DNA of 64,000 bases from Streptomyces sp. P9-A2 (GTDB lineage Bacteria > Actinomycetota > Actinomycetes > Streptomycetales > Streptomycetaceae), in assembly GCF_036634175.1 (NCBI RefSeq), contig NZ_JAZIFX010000001.1, positions 2,790,001-2,854,000 on the forward strand, read 5' to 3'. Positions within the stretch are counted from its first letter, which is position 1, and each line of letters starts with the position of its first letter. This document shows positions 25,337-33,571 of this stretch, one piece after another. The translations under genes and the position numbers were made by a program. The notes below the pieces were generated by a model. The model had not been told where the DNA came from, ran no database searches, and saw only the letters and a list, made by a program, of their open reading frames with translations.

Positions 25337-25382
25337 CGCCGACGCGTCGGCGTGTCGGCACGCCGGTGGGACGACGCCACAC

Positions 25383-25419
25383 GGGGATACGGGGATACGG
25401 GGATACGGGGATACGGGGA
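25383..25419. repeat. 8-bp tandem repeat (GGGGATAC)4 plus partial
   Basis: Four exact units of GGGGATAC (25383-25414) and a partial fifth lie in the gap before the DUF6507-like gene. The last GGGGA is 6 nt before its ATG and is probably the ribosome-binding site. Gain or loss of a unit would not change that spacing but could change mRNA leader structure. Confidence 0.9.
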
Positions 25420-25425
25420 ATCCAC

Positions 25426-25815
25426 ATGACGGGGTGGGACATCTCGCCGTCCGGCGTGCAGCGCGTTCTCACGCGGACGGCGGAGGCGGCCGAGGGCCTC
25501 TCGGACACCGGGAAGGCCCTGCAGGAGACACTGCCGAGCGCGGCGAAGTCCGCCGGCACGATCCAGCAGGGCGGCGTGGAGAGGAGCGGGGTCCAGGGCC
25601 CGGTCGCGGCGGCGCTGGGCGAGTTCTTCACCGCCTACCAGGAAAAGCTGATGTACGTCGCGGTGCGCACGTCGAACTCCCTCAACGGAGCGGCCACCGC
25701 GACCAACGAATACGTCAAGGGCGACCTGGACATGGCCGCGCAGGCCCAGGCGAACGCGCTGAAGGAACCGAAGATCGACCTGCCGGGGGCGGGCGGGCAG
25801 CAGGGGGGCACGTGA
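25426..25815 (+). CDS. DUF6507-like type VII-associated protein
   Basis: 129 residues, mostly helical (VQRVLTRTAEAAEGLSDTG, ALGEFFTAYQEKLMYVAVRT), with a Gly/Gln-rich end. It resembles the DUF6507 proteins found between ESAT-6-like and large toxin genes in Streptomyces. A chaperone or co-secreted partner of the toxin is a reasonable inference. Its stop overlaps the toxin GTG by 4 bp. Confidence 0.7.
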   Translation: MTGWDISPSGVQRVLTRTAEAAEGLSDTGKALQETLPSAAKSAGTIQQGGVERSGVQGPVAAALGEFFTAYQEKLMYVAVRTSNSLNGAATATNEYVKGDLDMAAQAQANALKEPKIDLPGAGGQQGGT

Positions 25816-28415
25816 GCGCGGACCTGATCGACCCGCAGAAAATCCCGCAGTTCACCGGCGACCTGGAGCAACTGGGCACGGACCACATGCTCCTGACCGG
25901 CGAGGCCCTCGTCTTCCGCCAGTCGGGATCCGACGTGCACACCCGCTTCCAGGGGCTGTCGGCGTGCTACACGGCACCGGAGGCGGAGCAGTTGTTCGCC
26001 ACGACCGCGCCGGTGGCGGCCAAGGCGGACGAGTTCGCCGACGATCTGGAGAAGGTCGCGGTGGCCCTCAGCGCGTACGAGACGGAGATCCAGCCGCTCG
26101 TGGCCAAGCTGAAGAGCCTCAAGCGGCGTGCGGAAACCTTCCGGCACCAGATCGCGGGGGACGACGACTGGCGCGAGGACGACGACAACGTCCAGCTCAA
26201 CAACGACCTGGTGTACGACGTCAACGCCACCGCGGAGGCCTTCTGGCTGGCGGAGATCGCCTGCCACAACGCGATCACCGCGCTGGTGGGCGGCTCGACG
26301 CTGATCCTCGAGGACGGCGCGGAGAAGCGCCTGGTGAAGCGCGGCACCAGCACCTACGGCTTCACCGCCGACCTGCTGAACCAGTCCGAGGAACTGCCCT
26401 GGGGCAGGACCGTGGAGAAGGAGCGGCACGGACTCGACTGGCTGGGCCACCAGGTGTGGGAGTTCGGCAAGGGATTCGTCGTCGACGGAGTGTGGGCCAC
26501 GATCCAGGGCCTCGGCACCCTCGTCGGCTTCGACGGCTTCGACGCGGCGGGCGAGGCCTGGAAAGGGCTCGGCAAGCTCGCCACCGGCGTGCTCGTCACC
26601 GCGGTGCCCGTCGTCGGCGTCGCCTACTGGGCGATGCCCGAGGACAAACTGCCCTCCTACCTGCGCGACTCCCGCAACGCGGTCAAGGAGACGGGCAAGG
26701 CGCTGGTCGCCTGGGACCAGTGGGGCGAGAACCCCGCACGCGCGAGCGGCGCGGTCACCTTCAACGTCCTGACCACGGTGTTCACCGGAGGCGCCGGAGC
26801 GGCGGCGAAGAGCGGCGCGGTGGCCCGCACGGTCGGCGCGCTCGGCAAGACGGCCCGGCTGGTCGACCCCATGACGTACCTCGGCAAGGCCGCGACGTTC
26901 GGCACGGTCAAGGTCGCCGACCTGTTCGCCGGCCTGCGGGGCGTGCACGCGGGCGCCTACACCGACATCCTCTCCGGCGCGGGGCGCGTCCAGCCCGACG
27001 GCAGCGTGGTCCGGATCGCCGACGACACGCCGGTCATCCGCGACAACGTCGTGGAGTGGCCCGACGGAACCCGGCTGAACCTGGACGACGGCTCGGTCGT
27101 CCGCGCGGACGGGACTGCGGCGCCGGCCAAGGTGGAACTCTCGGCGGCGGACCGGGAGTTGCTGGAGCGGAGCCTGCCGCACGAGGAGGGCGCGCTCGTC
27201 GGGGCGGGCGACCGGGCGGGCACGCACGCCGCCGGAACCACGGCGGCCCACGTCGGCGGCGACGCGACGGGGCGGGCCGGCGGCAACACGGCGGCGACCG
27301 CCCACGTCGGCGAGCACGCCGGGGCGCGCGGCACGGACACGGTGCCCGCACGCGACACCGGCGGGCATACGGCGGGCGGCGACCACGGGCACGCGGGCGG
27401 CGACGCGACCGACGGTGGCCGGGTTCCCGCCCAGCACGGCGGCACCGGGGGCGGCAATAGAGGCGCAGACGGCCCGGGCGGATCACCGTCCGGCAGCCGC
27501 GATCCACTGGATGTCGAACGCGAGATCATGCGCCGACAGGTCGAACGGGCCAACAACGACCCCGAGTGGTTCAAGGAGCACTACCGCAAGAACGGATACC
27601 GTTGCGACACGACCTCCGAGGGTGGATACAGCCAGGCCGTACCCCAGATCACGCTCAACCCGTTCGCGCCGCCCAAATGGATCGCGGCCAGTGACATGCC
27701 TCCGGCGATCAAGGAAAGCTATGTGCGTCCGGATCCCATCGAGGGCAAGCCGGCGGATCTCCCCGACGAGACTCGGGACTACCTGAACGAACAGGCCGCC
27801 AAGCGGGACACGGCCGTCAAAGCCGACAACGCGGCGGAGGACGCCCTCAAAGCCGCAGAGAGGGCCTACGCCGCCAACCCCACGGACGAGCTGGCCGCCG
27901 CGAGGGATCTCGCCGACAGGACACACTCACCGATCCATGGCGACGCGAACCGGCAGAGCGAACTGCTCGGCGAGCACGCCGCCGAGCGCCATGCGATACC
28001 CGAGCACTACAAGGGTGCGGTGCGTCTGGACGACGGGGCGTTCGGCAACAATCGGTTCGACCAGGTGTACCGGACGACGGACGGCCGGTACGTCGTCGTC
28101 GAGGCGAAGGGGTCGACGACGGCCTCCCTCGGAGTGCGCAAGGGGCACAGCAATCGACTGGTGACGCAGGGAACGAAGGAGTACTTTGAAACAATCCTGA
28201 AGGAAATGGAAAAGAGGGCTAAAAGAAACGAAAGAAAGGGAATGAAATCCGGAGATGGGGATCTGCTCAAATCAGCAGAGGCGGAACGCAAGCTAGCCGA
28301 CGACCTAGATAAGGCACTCAAAAAAGAACAAGTAGACTACGTCCTCGTAAAGGCTAAGCCCGACGGCGCCAAGTACGCTGGATATGAAATGCTGCAGTTC
28401 AATATAAAGAAATGA
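25812..28415 (+). CDS. Polymorphic toxin with C-terminal PD-(D/E)XK-type nuclease domain
   Basis: 867 residues. Residues 1-150 are a helical WXG-like leader (FQGLSACYTAPEAEQLF). Residues about 210-370 hold amphipathic and hydrophobic segments (GVWATIQGLGTLVGF, LVTAVPVVGVAYWAM). Residues about 460-555 are an Ala/Gly/His-rich linker. Residues about 690-867 are the effector tip: an acidic helix ending ELLGEHAAERHA, then FDQVY with Asp750, YVVVEAKG with Glu764 and Lys766, and a Lys-rich helical end. Asp-X13-Glu-X-Lys fits a restriction-endonuclease-like nuclease. The final 230 bp are visibly AT-rich with AGA/ATA/AAA codons unlike the rest, a sign that the tip was acquired. Immunity genes follow directly. 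Confidence 0.85.
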   Translation: MSADLIDPQKIPQFTGDLEQLGTDHMLLTGEALVFRQSGSDVHTRFQGLSACYTAPEAEQLFATTAPVAAKADEFADDLEKVAVALSAYETEIQPLVAKLKSLKRRAETFRHQIAGDDDWREDDDNVQLNNDLVYDVNATAEAFWLAEIACHNAITALVGGSTLILEDGAEKRLVKRGTSTYGFTADLLNQSEELPWGRTVEKERHGLDWLGHQVWEFGKGFVVDGVWATIQGLGTLVGFDGFDAAGEAWKGLGKLATGVLVTAVPVVGVAYWAMPEDKLPSYLRDSRNAVKETGKALVAWDQWGENPARASGAVTFNVLTTVFTGGAGAAAKSGAVARTVGALGKTARLVDPMTYLGKAATFGTVKVADLFAGLRGVHAGAYTDILSGAGRVQPDGSVVRIADDTPVIRDNVVEWPDGTRLNLDDGSVVRADGTAAPAKVELSAADRELLERSLPHEEGALVGAGDRAGTHAAGTTAAHVGGDATGRAGGNTAATAHVGEHAGARGTDTVPARDTGGHTAGGDHGHAGGDATDGGRVPAQHGGTGGGNRGADGPGGSPSGSRDPLDVEREIMRRQVERANNDPEWFKEHYRKNGYRCDTTSEGGYSQAVPQITLNPFAPPKWIAASDMPPAIKESYVRPDPIEGKPADLPDETRDYLNEQAAKRDTAVKADNAAEDALKAAERAYAANPTDELAAARDLADRTHSPIHGDANRQSELLGEHAAERHAIPEHYKGAVRLDDGAFGNNRFDQVYRTTDGRYVVVEAKGSTTASLGVRKGHSNRLVTQGTKEYFETILKEMEKRAKRNERKGMKSGDGDLLKSAEAERKLADDLDKALKKEQVDYVLVKAKPDGAKYAGYEMLQFNIKK

Positions 28416-28426
28416 GGCAATTGCAC

Positions 28427-29296
28427 GTGGTGACGAGTATTTCACGTCCCGAAATGGAGGGCAGCCACCCGATTCCGGACGCATTCCGCGAGAAACTGAA
28501 CACTCGCACGCTTGCGAAGATCGAAAACCTCGAGGAGTACCCGGATAGCTTCGGGTTGACCTTCAGCAGCGCACTGAGTACGGCTAAGCTGCAGACCCTC
28601 GATGATCCCACTGCCGACAAGTTGGAGACGTGGGAGGCCTGGGTGATGGCCATGCAGGTCGGGTCCGCGTTGTTCGCTTCGGCGACCGCTCCGGAGGGCT
28701 CCACCGTCGAGTGCATGATCGGCCATGAGGTGCGGACGATCCCCGCCGTGGGGATCACGCATTTCGTGGACGCCGGCACTTGGCTGGAAGCCTTCTGGCT
28801 GGCGCTCGTCTGCCGGGACCAGGCGCGGATGACGCAGCTGTGCCAGGTGCCGATCGAGACGCTGCGCGCCTCCGGCGCCGTGTTCGAGGAGTACATCTAC
28901 CACTGGGTCGACACCCTTCAGACGTACTGGCTGGAGCGGCCCGGCCTCGGGGACAAGCTCGTCGCCGCGTTCGACGGAACCGAACCGGACCGGCTGCGGT
29001 TCCTCGACCGCGAAACGATGCTCAAGGTCCTGTATCCGCCGATCAACCTGTTCTACCGCTTCATCGGACAGGACCCCGACCAGTTCAACGAGGCCCTGGT
29101 CCAGGCACTCCAACTGCACAAGGAATACTGGAACGCCGACCCCGACCGTGAGGAATCCGGCGAGGGCGACATCCCCCTCGAGATTCTCGCCCTCACCTGC
29201 CTCGCTCACGACGCCGGACGGCCCATCGAGGTCGAATCGGAGTACCTGCCCGAGCACCTGCTCAAGCGCAGCTGGCTGGGCGAATTCCCCACGTGA
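28427..29296 (+). CDS. Imm49-like immunity protein A
   Basis: 289 residues, all-helical. Conserved family words: LETWEAWVMAMQVGSALFA, TWLEAFWLALVCRDQARMTQLC, YIYHWVDTLQTYWL, LYPPINLFYRF and IEVESEYLPEHLLKRSWLGEFPT. Expected to bind and block the toxin just upstream. GTG 28427 is chosen because the third paralogue starts at the matching codon and GAGG precedes it; ATG 28412 overlapping the toxin stop lacks a ribosome site. Confidence 0.88.
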   Translation: MVTSISRPEMEGSHPIPDAFREKLNTRTLAKIENLEEYPDSFGLTFSSALSTAKLQTLDDPTADKLETWEAWVMAMQVGSALFASATAPEGSTVECMIGHEVRTIPAVGITHFVDAGTWLEAFWLALVCRDQARMTQLCQVPIETLRASGAVFEEYIYHWVDTLQTYWLERPGLGDKLVAAFDGTEPDRLRFLDRETMLKVLYPPINLFYRFIGQDPDQFNEALVQALQLHKEYWNADPDREESGEGDIPLEILALTCLAHDAGRPIEVESEYLPEHLLKRSWLGEFPT

Positions 29297-29420
29297 GACA
29301 GGTGACCGGCAGACCCCTCAGGACGGGTCTGCATAAAAGCCCGCCCTCTACCGGACGTACTACTCGTGATGTACCACTTGATGGTTCGCGCCAGTGATGC
29401 GCCAACACGCCTGCCCGTGA
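29222..29420. repeat. Long direct repeat, copy 1
   Basis: About 199 bp covering the last 25 codons of immunity gene A, the intergenic gap and the first 17 codons of the next gene. It is matched without net length change at 31232-31430 (offset 2010 bp), with moderate divergence. It is the footprint of a duplication of the two-gene unit. Confidence 0.8.
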
Positions 29421-30268
29421 TTCTCGCCGAAGTGTTCCATGTCGCATTGGAACAGACGGATGTGTCGGCAGAATCGGAGTGGGAGGACCGGAACTGGGAT
29501 GCTGTCGTCACGTGCGAATACGAGCGCCTGCAAGGCGACTTGAACTGGTCCCTGACCGTCTACGCAGCCAATGAGGTCGATTATCGACCGGCAGAGAAGG
29601 AGCTGGCCTCGTCGGTGGCCCAGCGCCTCTCCGCGTCGATTTTCACTTCTTGGGATGCCAGATTCCCGTGGGTCCGAAGGGCGGCCCTGCCGGACGGCAG
29701 TTTCACACTGGCACGGGTGCTGCAACCGGAGGACGACAGCCCCGCTTATGTGGTCGACGCCGCAGAATCGAGAATCCCGGATCTTCCGAATGTTCCCGTA
29801 GTAAAATTTCCGGAAGCAGTGCGCGCATACAAACTCCCCACCCCGATCACCGACTCGGTCGAAGAAGCGAAGCCCGGGAGGGAAACGTCCGATCTTGTCA
29901 GCCTCCTGGGAAATTGGGAGCTTCTGTGCTCACGGCTTCGTTCCGGCTGTCCCCCGCACGGATGGTTTCCGGCGGACCTGTATCACGAGGACCTGGAACA
30001 CCGAGACCGTCTCGGAGAAGCAGTGGACAGGCTCTCCCCGGAGATCATGGCGTGCACGGCCAGAGACGCCTTGGAGCAACTCGATGAGATGTACCGACGT
30101 TTCACCATTGATGACGGTGGGCTGGCACTTGCCTCAGCACTGGACGAGGGAATCACGGACTTGCCGCGCCTGTCGTGGTACTGGCGTCGTCGCCCTCTCG
30201 TCCTGCCTTGGTCCGAGAACGTCGGGCATCAGGCAGATCCGACCGATAACGAGACTCGCGCCCCATGA
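29369..30268 (+). CDS. Unrecognised companion protein of the immunity array
   Basis: 299 residues from ATG 29369. I do not recognise a family. It starts MYHLMVRASDAPTR, is acidic (SEWEDRNWDAVVTCEYERL), has no signal peptide or membrane segment, and ends with a charged helix. A degraded copy of its start lies after immunity gene B, so it belonged to the duplicated unit. Codon use is less GC-biased than the secretion core. Its place among immunity genes suggests a second immunity factor, possibly against a lost toxin tip. Confidence 0.7.
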   Translation: MYHLMVRASDAPTRLPVILAEVFHVALEQTDVSAESEWEDRNWDAVVTCEYERLQGDLNWSLTVYAANEVDYRPAEKELASSVAQRLSASIFTSWDARFPWVRRAALPDGSFTLARVLQPEDDSPAYVVDAAESRIPDLPNVPVVKFPEAVRAYKLPTPITDSVEEAKPGRETSDLVSLLGNWELLCSRLRSGCPPHGWFPADLYHEDLEHRDRLGEAVDRLSPEIMACTARDALEQLDEMYRRFTIDDGGLALASALDEGITDLPRLSWYWRRRPLVLPWSENVGHQADPTDNETRAP

Positions 30269-30442
30269 CAGTCATCAAGGCTCAGCCTCCTCCGGATTCG
30301 GGGAGCGACTGGCTCACCCGTCCGCTGGACCGCCGTGCGACCGGCGCAAGTGCGCAGGATCTACACACGAACGATGAGCTCGAAACCTTCATGCGTACCT
30401 ATCTTCATGCAGATACGGCTTACGACACCGCCGGACCCTTCC

Positions 30443-31306
30443 ATGACCATAGAAATCACCCGGCACAGCCTACCGGCAGGAAGTGATGCCGAGCAGTTCG
30501 CTGAGCAGTTGGCCTCCGATCTGACTGACGAGATCAATGACCTCGAGGACTCATCGGAGTTGATCGACTTCGCATTCAGCTCCGGAGTAATGAACCTGCG
30601 CGCCCATTGCGTGAGTGATCCTCAGGCCGAAGCAGTGGAGACCTGGGAAGCGACGGTCAACGCGATGCAGCTGGGTTCTGCCCTGTTCGCCGTCACGGCC
30701 AAGAGTGAGGGAACAGTCGAATGCCGCATCAACGGGAAAGTGCGCACCCTTCAGGCGACCGGCCCGCTCTCGACGGCCCGCGCGGGAACCTGGCTGAACG
30801 CGTTCTGGCTCGCCGTCATCTGCCGTGAGCCCGAGCGTATGACGCAATTGTGCGAGGTACCCCTGGAGCGGCTCCGGGCGCCGGAGGGGCAGTACGACGA
30901 GTACATCTACCACTGGGTCGACACCCTGCAGACGTACTGGCTGCGCCGGACGGGGCTGGTCGAGAAGCTGACCGCCGCACTGCAGATGTCGGATCCGGCG
31001 GTCGCCCGCATCGCTCCCCGAGACCTGCTGCAGGGCATCCTCTATCCGCCGATCAACCTCTTCTACCACTTCGTACGCAGGGACGCGGAAGGCTTCAACC
31101 CCGCACTGGAAGAAGCCCTGAAACTGCACCGCGCCTACTGGACCCTCACCGAGGAACGGCAGACGGACATCGACGGCGCCATCGCTCTTGGCCCCCTTGC
31201 CATCGCCTGCTGGGCGTACGACGGGCACCTGCCCATCGAGGTCGAGTCGGACTACCTGCCCCAACACCTCCTCCAGCACGACTGGCTGGGCGAATTCCCC
31301 ACGTGA
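30443..31306 (+). CDS. Imm49-like immunity protein B
   Basis: 287 residues, paralogue of protein A through its whole length: ETWEATVNAMQLGSALFA, GTWLNAFWLAVICREPERMTQLC, YIYHWVDTLQTYWL, LYPPINLFYHF and IEVESDYLPQHLLQHDWLGEFPT. The N-terminus is unrelated and the start is uncertain (ATG 30443 taken; ATG 30374 possible). Divergence from A suggests a shifted specificity. Confidence 0.87.
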   Translation: MTIEITRHSLPAGSDAEQFAEQLASDLTDEINDLEDSSELIDFAFSSGVMNLRAHCVSDPQAEAVETWEATVNAMQLGSALFAVTAKSEGTVECRINGKVRTLQATGPLSTARAGTWLNAFWLAVICREPERMTQLCEVPLERLRAPEGQYDEYIYHWVDTLQTYWLRRTGLVEKLTAALQMSDPAVARIAPRDLLQGILYPPINLFYHFVRRDAEGFNPALEEALKLHRAYWTLTEERQTDIDGAIALGPLAIACWAYDGHLPIEVESDYLPQHLLQHDWLGEFPT

Positions 31307-31430
31307 AACAGGTGACCGGAATGGCTGATCAGGACAGGTCTGTAAGGAGCCAGCCCTCTACTTGACGTATTACTCGGATGTACCACTTGATGGTTCGCAC
31401 CAGTGGTGCGCCAACGTGTCCAGCCGTATC
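31232..31430. repeat. Long direct repeat, copy 2
   Basis: Second copy of 29222-29420: end of immunity gene B, gap, and the start of a companion-protein remnant. After 31430 the similarity stops, giving the breakpoint where immunity gene C was joined. Confidence 0.8.
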
Positions 31431-31437
31431 GGTTAGG
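31378..31437 (+). pseudogene. 5' remnant of the companion gene
   Basis: ATG 31378 begins MYHLMVRTSGAPTCPAV, matching the start of the intact gene at 29369 (MYHLMVRASDAPTRLPV). The frame then runs into unrelated sequence and immunity gene C. Only about 17 codons survive. Confidence 0.8.
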
Positions 31438-31448
31438 GGAGGGGTTCA

Positions 31449-32327
31449 GTGGTCACGAGTGTTCCGCGCCATGACTTCCGCACGGACAACGCGGCCGAGG
31501 CCATGGCGCCGCTCGTCGATGGGACACGCCGAGTTCTCGACCGACTGGAAAGGTCGGAGATGTCCCGCCATCGGGCGCTGAGCAGCACCCTGACCATGGC
31601 GAAGTGGCGCTGCCTGACGGATCCCGAAGCAGCCAGACTTGAGACGTGGGAGGCCTGGGTCACCGCCATGCAGGTCGGCTGCGCCCTGTTCGACTCTGCC
31701 ACAGCCACCGAGGGGCCCGTACCGTGCCGCATCGGAAGCGCGGGCGAGGTGAAGAACCTGCCTGCGACGGGGCCGACGCCTTACACGCATGCGGGGGCGT
31801 GGCTCACATCGGTCTATCTGGCGACGATCTGCCGCGAGAACGATCGCCTCGATCGACTGATGCAGGTACCTGTTTCGTTCCTCCGTGCCTCTGTTCCCGA
31901 GGGCGCGGTTTTCGACGACCATGTCTACGACTGGGTCGAGGCTCTTCAGAGCTACTGGGCCGGTCGGGCAACGGAGATGTGGGACAAGCTGGTATCAGCG
32001 GTCAAAGGCACCGATCCCGAGCGGGAGGGCATCACTGACAAGGAAATGATGCTGAAGATCCTTTATCCGCCGCTCGAACTCTTCCATCGCTTCCAGCTGC
32101 GGGAAATTGATCAGTTCAACACTGCGCTGGTTGACGCCGTCACCGGGCACAAGCAGTACTGGGCCGGCGACGCGGCGCGCGCCCTGAGCGGTGACGGCCT
32201 GGTGACCCTCGCTCCCCTCGCGTTGGCCTGCATGGCTTACGACAACGAATTCCCGGTCGAGGTCGAGTCCGAGTACTTGCCCAAGCACCTGCTGAGGCGT
32301 TCATGGGTCGGCGAGTTCGAGACGTGA
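31449..32327 (+). CDS. Imm49-like immunity protein C
   Basis: 292 residues. Same framework as A and B (LETWEAWVTAMQVGCALF, GAWLTSVYLATICRENDRLDRL, YDWVEALQSYWAG, LYPPLELFHRF, VEVESEYLPKHLLRRSWVGEFET) but the most diverged. GTG 31449 with GGGGAGGGG upstream is a strong start. It is followed by a broken copy of the small membrane-protein gene, so it was once next to the secretion core. Confidence 0.87.
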   Translation: MVTSVPRHDFRTDNAAEAMAPLVDGTRRVLDRLERSEMSRHRALSSTLTMAKWRCLTDPEAARLETWEAWVTAMQVGCALFDSATATEGPVPCRIGSAGEVKNLPATGPTPYTHAGAWLTSVYLATICRENDRLDRLMQVPVSFLRASVPEGAVFDDHVYDWVEALQSYWAGRATEMWDKLVSAVKGTDPEREGITDKEMMLKILYPPLELFHRFQLREIDQFNTALVDAVTGHKQYWAGDAARALSGDGLVTLAPLALACMAYDNEFPVEVESEYLPKHLLRRSWVGEFET

Positions 32328-32361
32328 TCCGCGTTCCCCGCGAGGCAGGCGGCCGCAGATC

Positions 32362-32455
32362 GTGACAGCTCAGGATGACGACAGCCAGCTCCTCGATTCC
32401 GTAGCCATGCGTCGACGGCGGTTGCGGACACGTTGCTCTTCGGTGTGCAGCGGGA
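32362..32455 (+). pseudogene. Broken copy of the small secretion-locus membrane protein
   Basis: GTG 32362 begins MTAQDDDSQLLDSVAMRRRR, close to the intact protein at 34917 (MPAQDYDSQLLESVSVRRRR). A 1-nt deletion after GCGGTTGCGG shifts the frame, and the membrane segment is missing. It forms, with the end of immunity gene C, a direct repeat of 34820-35010. Confidence 0.8.
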
Positions 32456-32765
32456 GTACGTGCGCGTGCCCGGTGTGCGCGGCGGGCTGCCCGACCCGGT
32501 CGGCGCTGCGGTCCCGGTGACACGACTGGACGCGCACCATGTGGTCGAGCTCCGCGATGCACGGGCCACACGCGTACACGTCTCCCCTCGCGCCGGGCGT
32601 GGCCACGGAACCGACCCGCAGCACGGCCGCGCCCTCACGGCGGCAGTACAGCCAACACGCGCCCGTCACCCACGCGTTACCGTCGTCGGCCTGCGCGACC
32701 AGGGGCCACACTTCACGCCAGGGGTGCTCGGCGGACGGGGCGAACATCACGCCGTGCCCGTCCAT
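32370..32765 (-). CDS. Hypothetical protein with Cys-rich core
   Basis: 131 residues from ATG 32765. The first 80 residues look like a Streptomyces-specific small protein: HGVMFAPSAEHPWREVWPLVA, TGACWLYCRREGAAVLRVG, DVYACGPCIAELDHMV, with four Cys that could bind metal. The last 45 or so codons are antisense to the broken membrane-protein copy, so the natural C-terminus has probably been replaced at the duplication junction. Last gene of a minus-strand chain. Confidence 0.6.
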   Translation of the reverse strand: MDGHGVMFAPSAEHPWREVWPLVAQADDGNAWVTGACWLYCRREGAAVLRVGSVATPGARGDVYACGPCIAELDHMVRVQSCHRDRSADRVGQPAAHTGHAHVLPLHTEEQRVRNRRRRMATESRSWLSSS

Positions 32766-32845
32766 TCGTAGCCGTCCGGCCGACTCCGCCGGGGCTCCAT
32801 GACCGTGTGGTCGCCGAAGTCGCGACGGTAGCGCCGACGCCTCAC
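32747..32845 (-). CDS. Possible 32-residue basic peptide
   Basis: GTG 32845 overlaps the preceding stop (GTGA) and the frame MRRRRYRRDFGDHTVMEPRR ends after the start of the next gene. The overlaps on both sides suggest translational coupling, but the length is too short to support alone. It is very Arg-rich. Confidence 0.35.
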   Translation of the reverse strand: MRRRRYRRDFGDHTVMEPRRSRPDGYEWTGTA

Positions 32846-33072
32846 CGTGCCGCCCCCTGATCGGGCCGGAGCGCGGAGGCGAGCGCACGGGCCGTGGCCA
32901 CGTTGCAGCGCCCCAGGTCGATCAGCGCGAGCGGAGCGGACCCGGCGTACGAAGCGGCATCGAGCCCGAGGGACGGCAATGTCACCCCCGCCGCCTTGAG
33001 CGCGTCGCGCAGGTCCTCACACGCCTGTTCTGCGTCTCCCACCTCAGAGAACCTCCCCTCTGCTACGGGCAT
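32842..33072 (-). CDS. Hypothetical small protein, 76 residues
   Basis: MPVAEGRFSEVGDAEQACED start, one helical domain with VTLPSLGLDAASYAGSAPLA and an ADLGRCNVATARALA-like end (here IDLGRCNVATARALASAL). I know similar small proteins beside XRE/DUF397 genes in Streptomyces but no function. Overlaps the gene upstream by about 29 bp. Confidence 0.65.
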   Translation of the reverse strand: MPVAEGRFSEVGDAEQACEDLRDALKAAGVTLPSLGLDAASYAGSAPLALIDLGRCNVATARALASALRPDQGAAR

Positions 33073-33370
33073 TGGCCCTGGCCACCCGCGTCCACATCAG
33101 TTCCTCGGCCCGTTCACGGACGTTCAACAGCTGCACGTCGCCGGGCAGCGCCGTCCACTCCGTGCCGCCGCCCTCCGGGCGCAGCCATACGAACCCGTCC
33201 TGGTGGTCCATGACGATCCCGCGCCTCTCCTGCCTTAGGTCATGGGCGAGTTCACCGACCGGGAGCCGACTCGCCTCCGGTTCGGGGCGGCCGGGGCGGG
33301 GCGTCGTGTCGGTCGTCTTACGTCCGCGGGAGGGCAAGGGTGCAGCCTCCTGCTGCTTCTCACTGTTCAC
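33044..33370 (-). CDS. Hypothetical protein upstream of the XRE module
   Basis: 108 residues from GTG 33370; frames extend to 33481 but that part looks non-coding. Flexible polar N-terminus, then LPVGELAHDLRQERRGIVMD and FVWLRPEGGGTEWTALPGD, a small beta-rich domain. First gene of the minus-strand chain divergent from the XRE regulator. Function unknown; start uncertain. Confidence 0.6.
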   Translation of the reverse strand: MNSEKQQEAAPLPSRGRKTTDTTPRPGRPEPEASRLPVGELAHDLRQERRGIVMDHQDGFVWLRPEGGGTEWTALPGDVQLLNVRERAEELMWTRVARANARSRGEVL

Positions 33371-33481
33371 GCTCTCAGCGTCACGGCGGGCAAGGGGGCC
33401 CGCCAGGGTGACGATGTTCCGAAGCGGGTTCCGGGACGGCTGCCACCTGGGCACTCTCACTGTTCGCACCCATGCTGTCAC

Positions 33482-33571
33482 CGCAAGCGACTAGCGTTGG
33501 CGGATGCCCCGTTCCCTCGGGAACACGGGACGGCATGCCGACACAGCACACGGCAAGGGAGCCCGACCACC
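33482..33571. promoter_or_regulatory. Divergent promoter of the XRE module
   Basis: Gap before the XRE regulator, with the dyad GTTCC-CTCG-GGAAC at 33511-33524, a possible operator for the XRE protein. The minus-strand chain starts on the other side. Confidence 0.35.
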
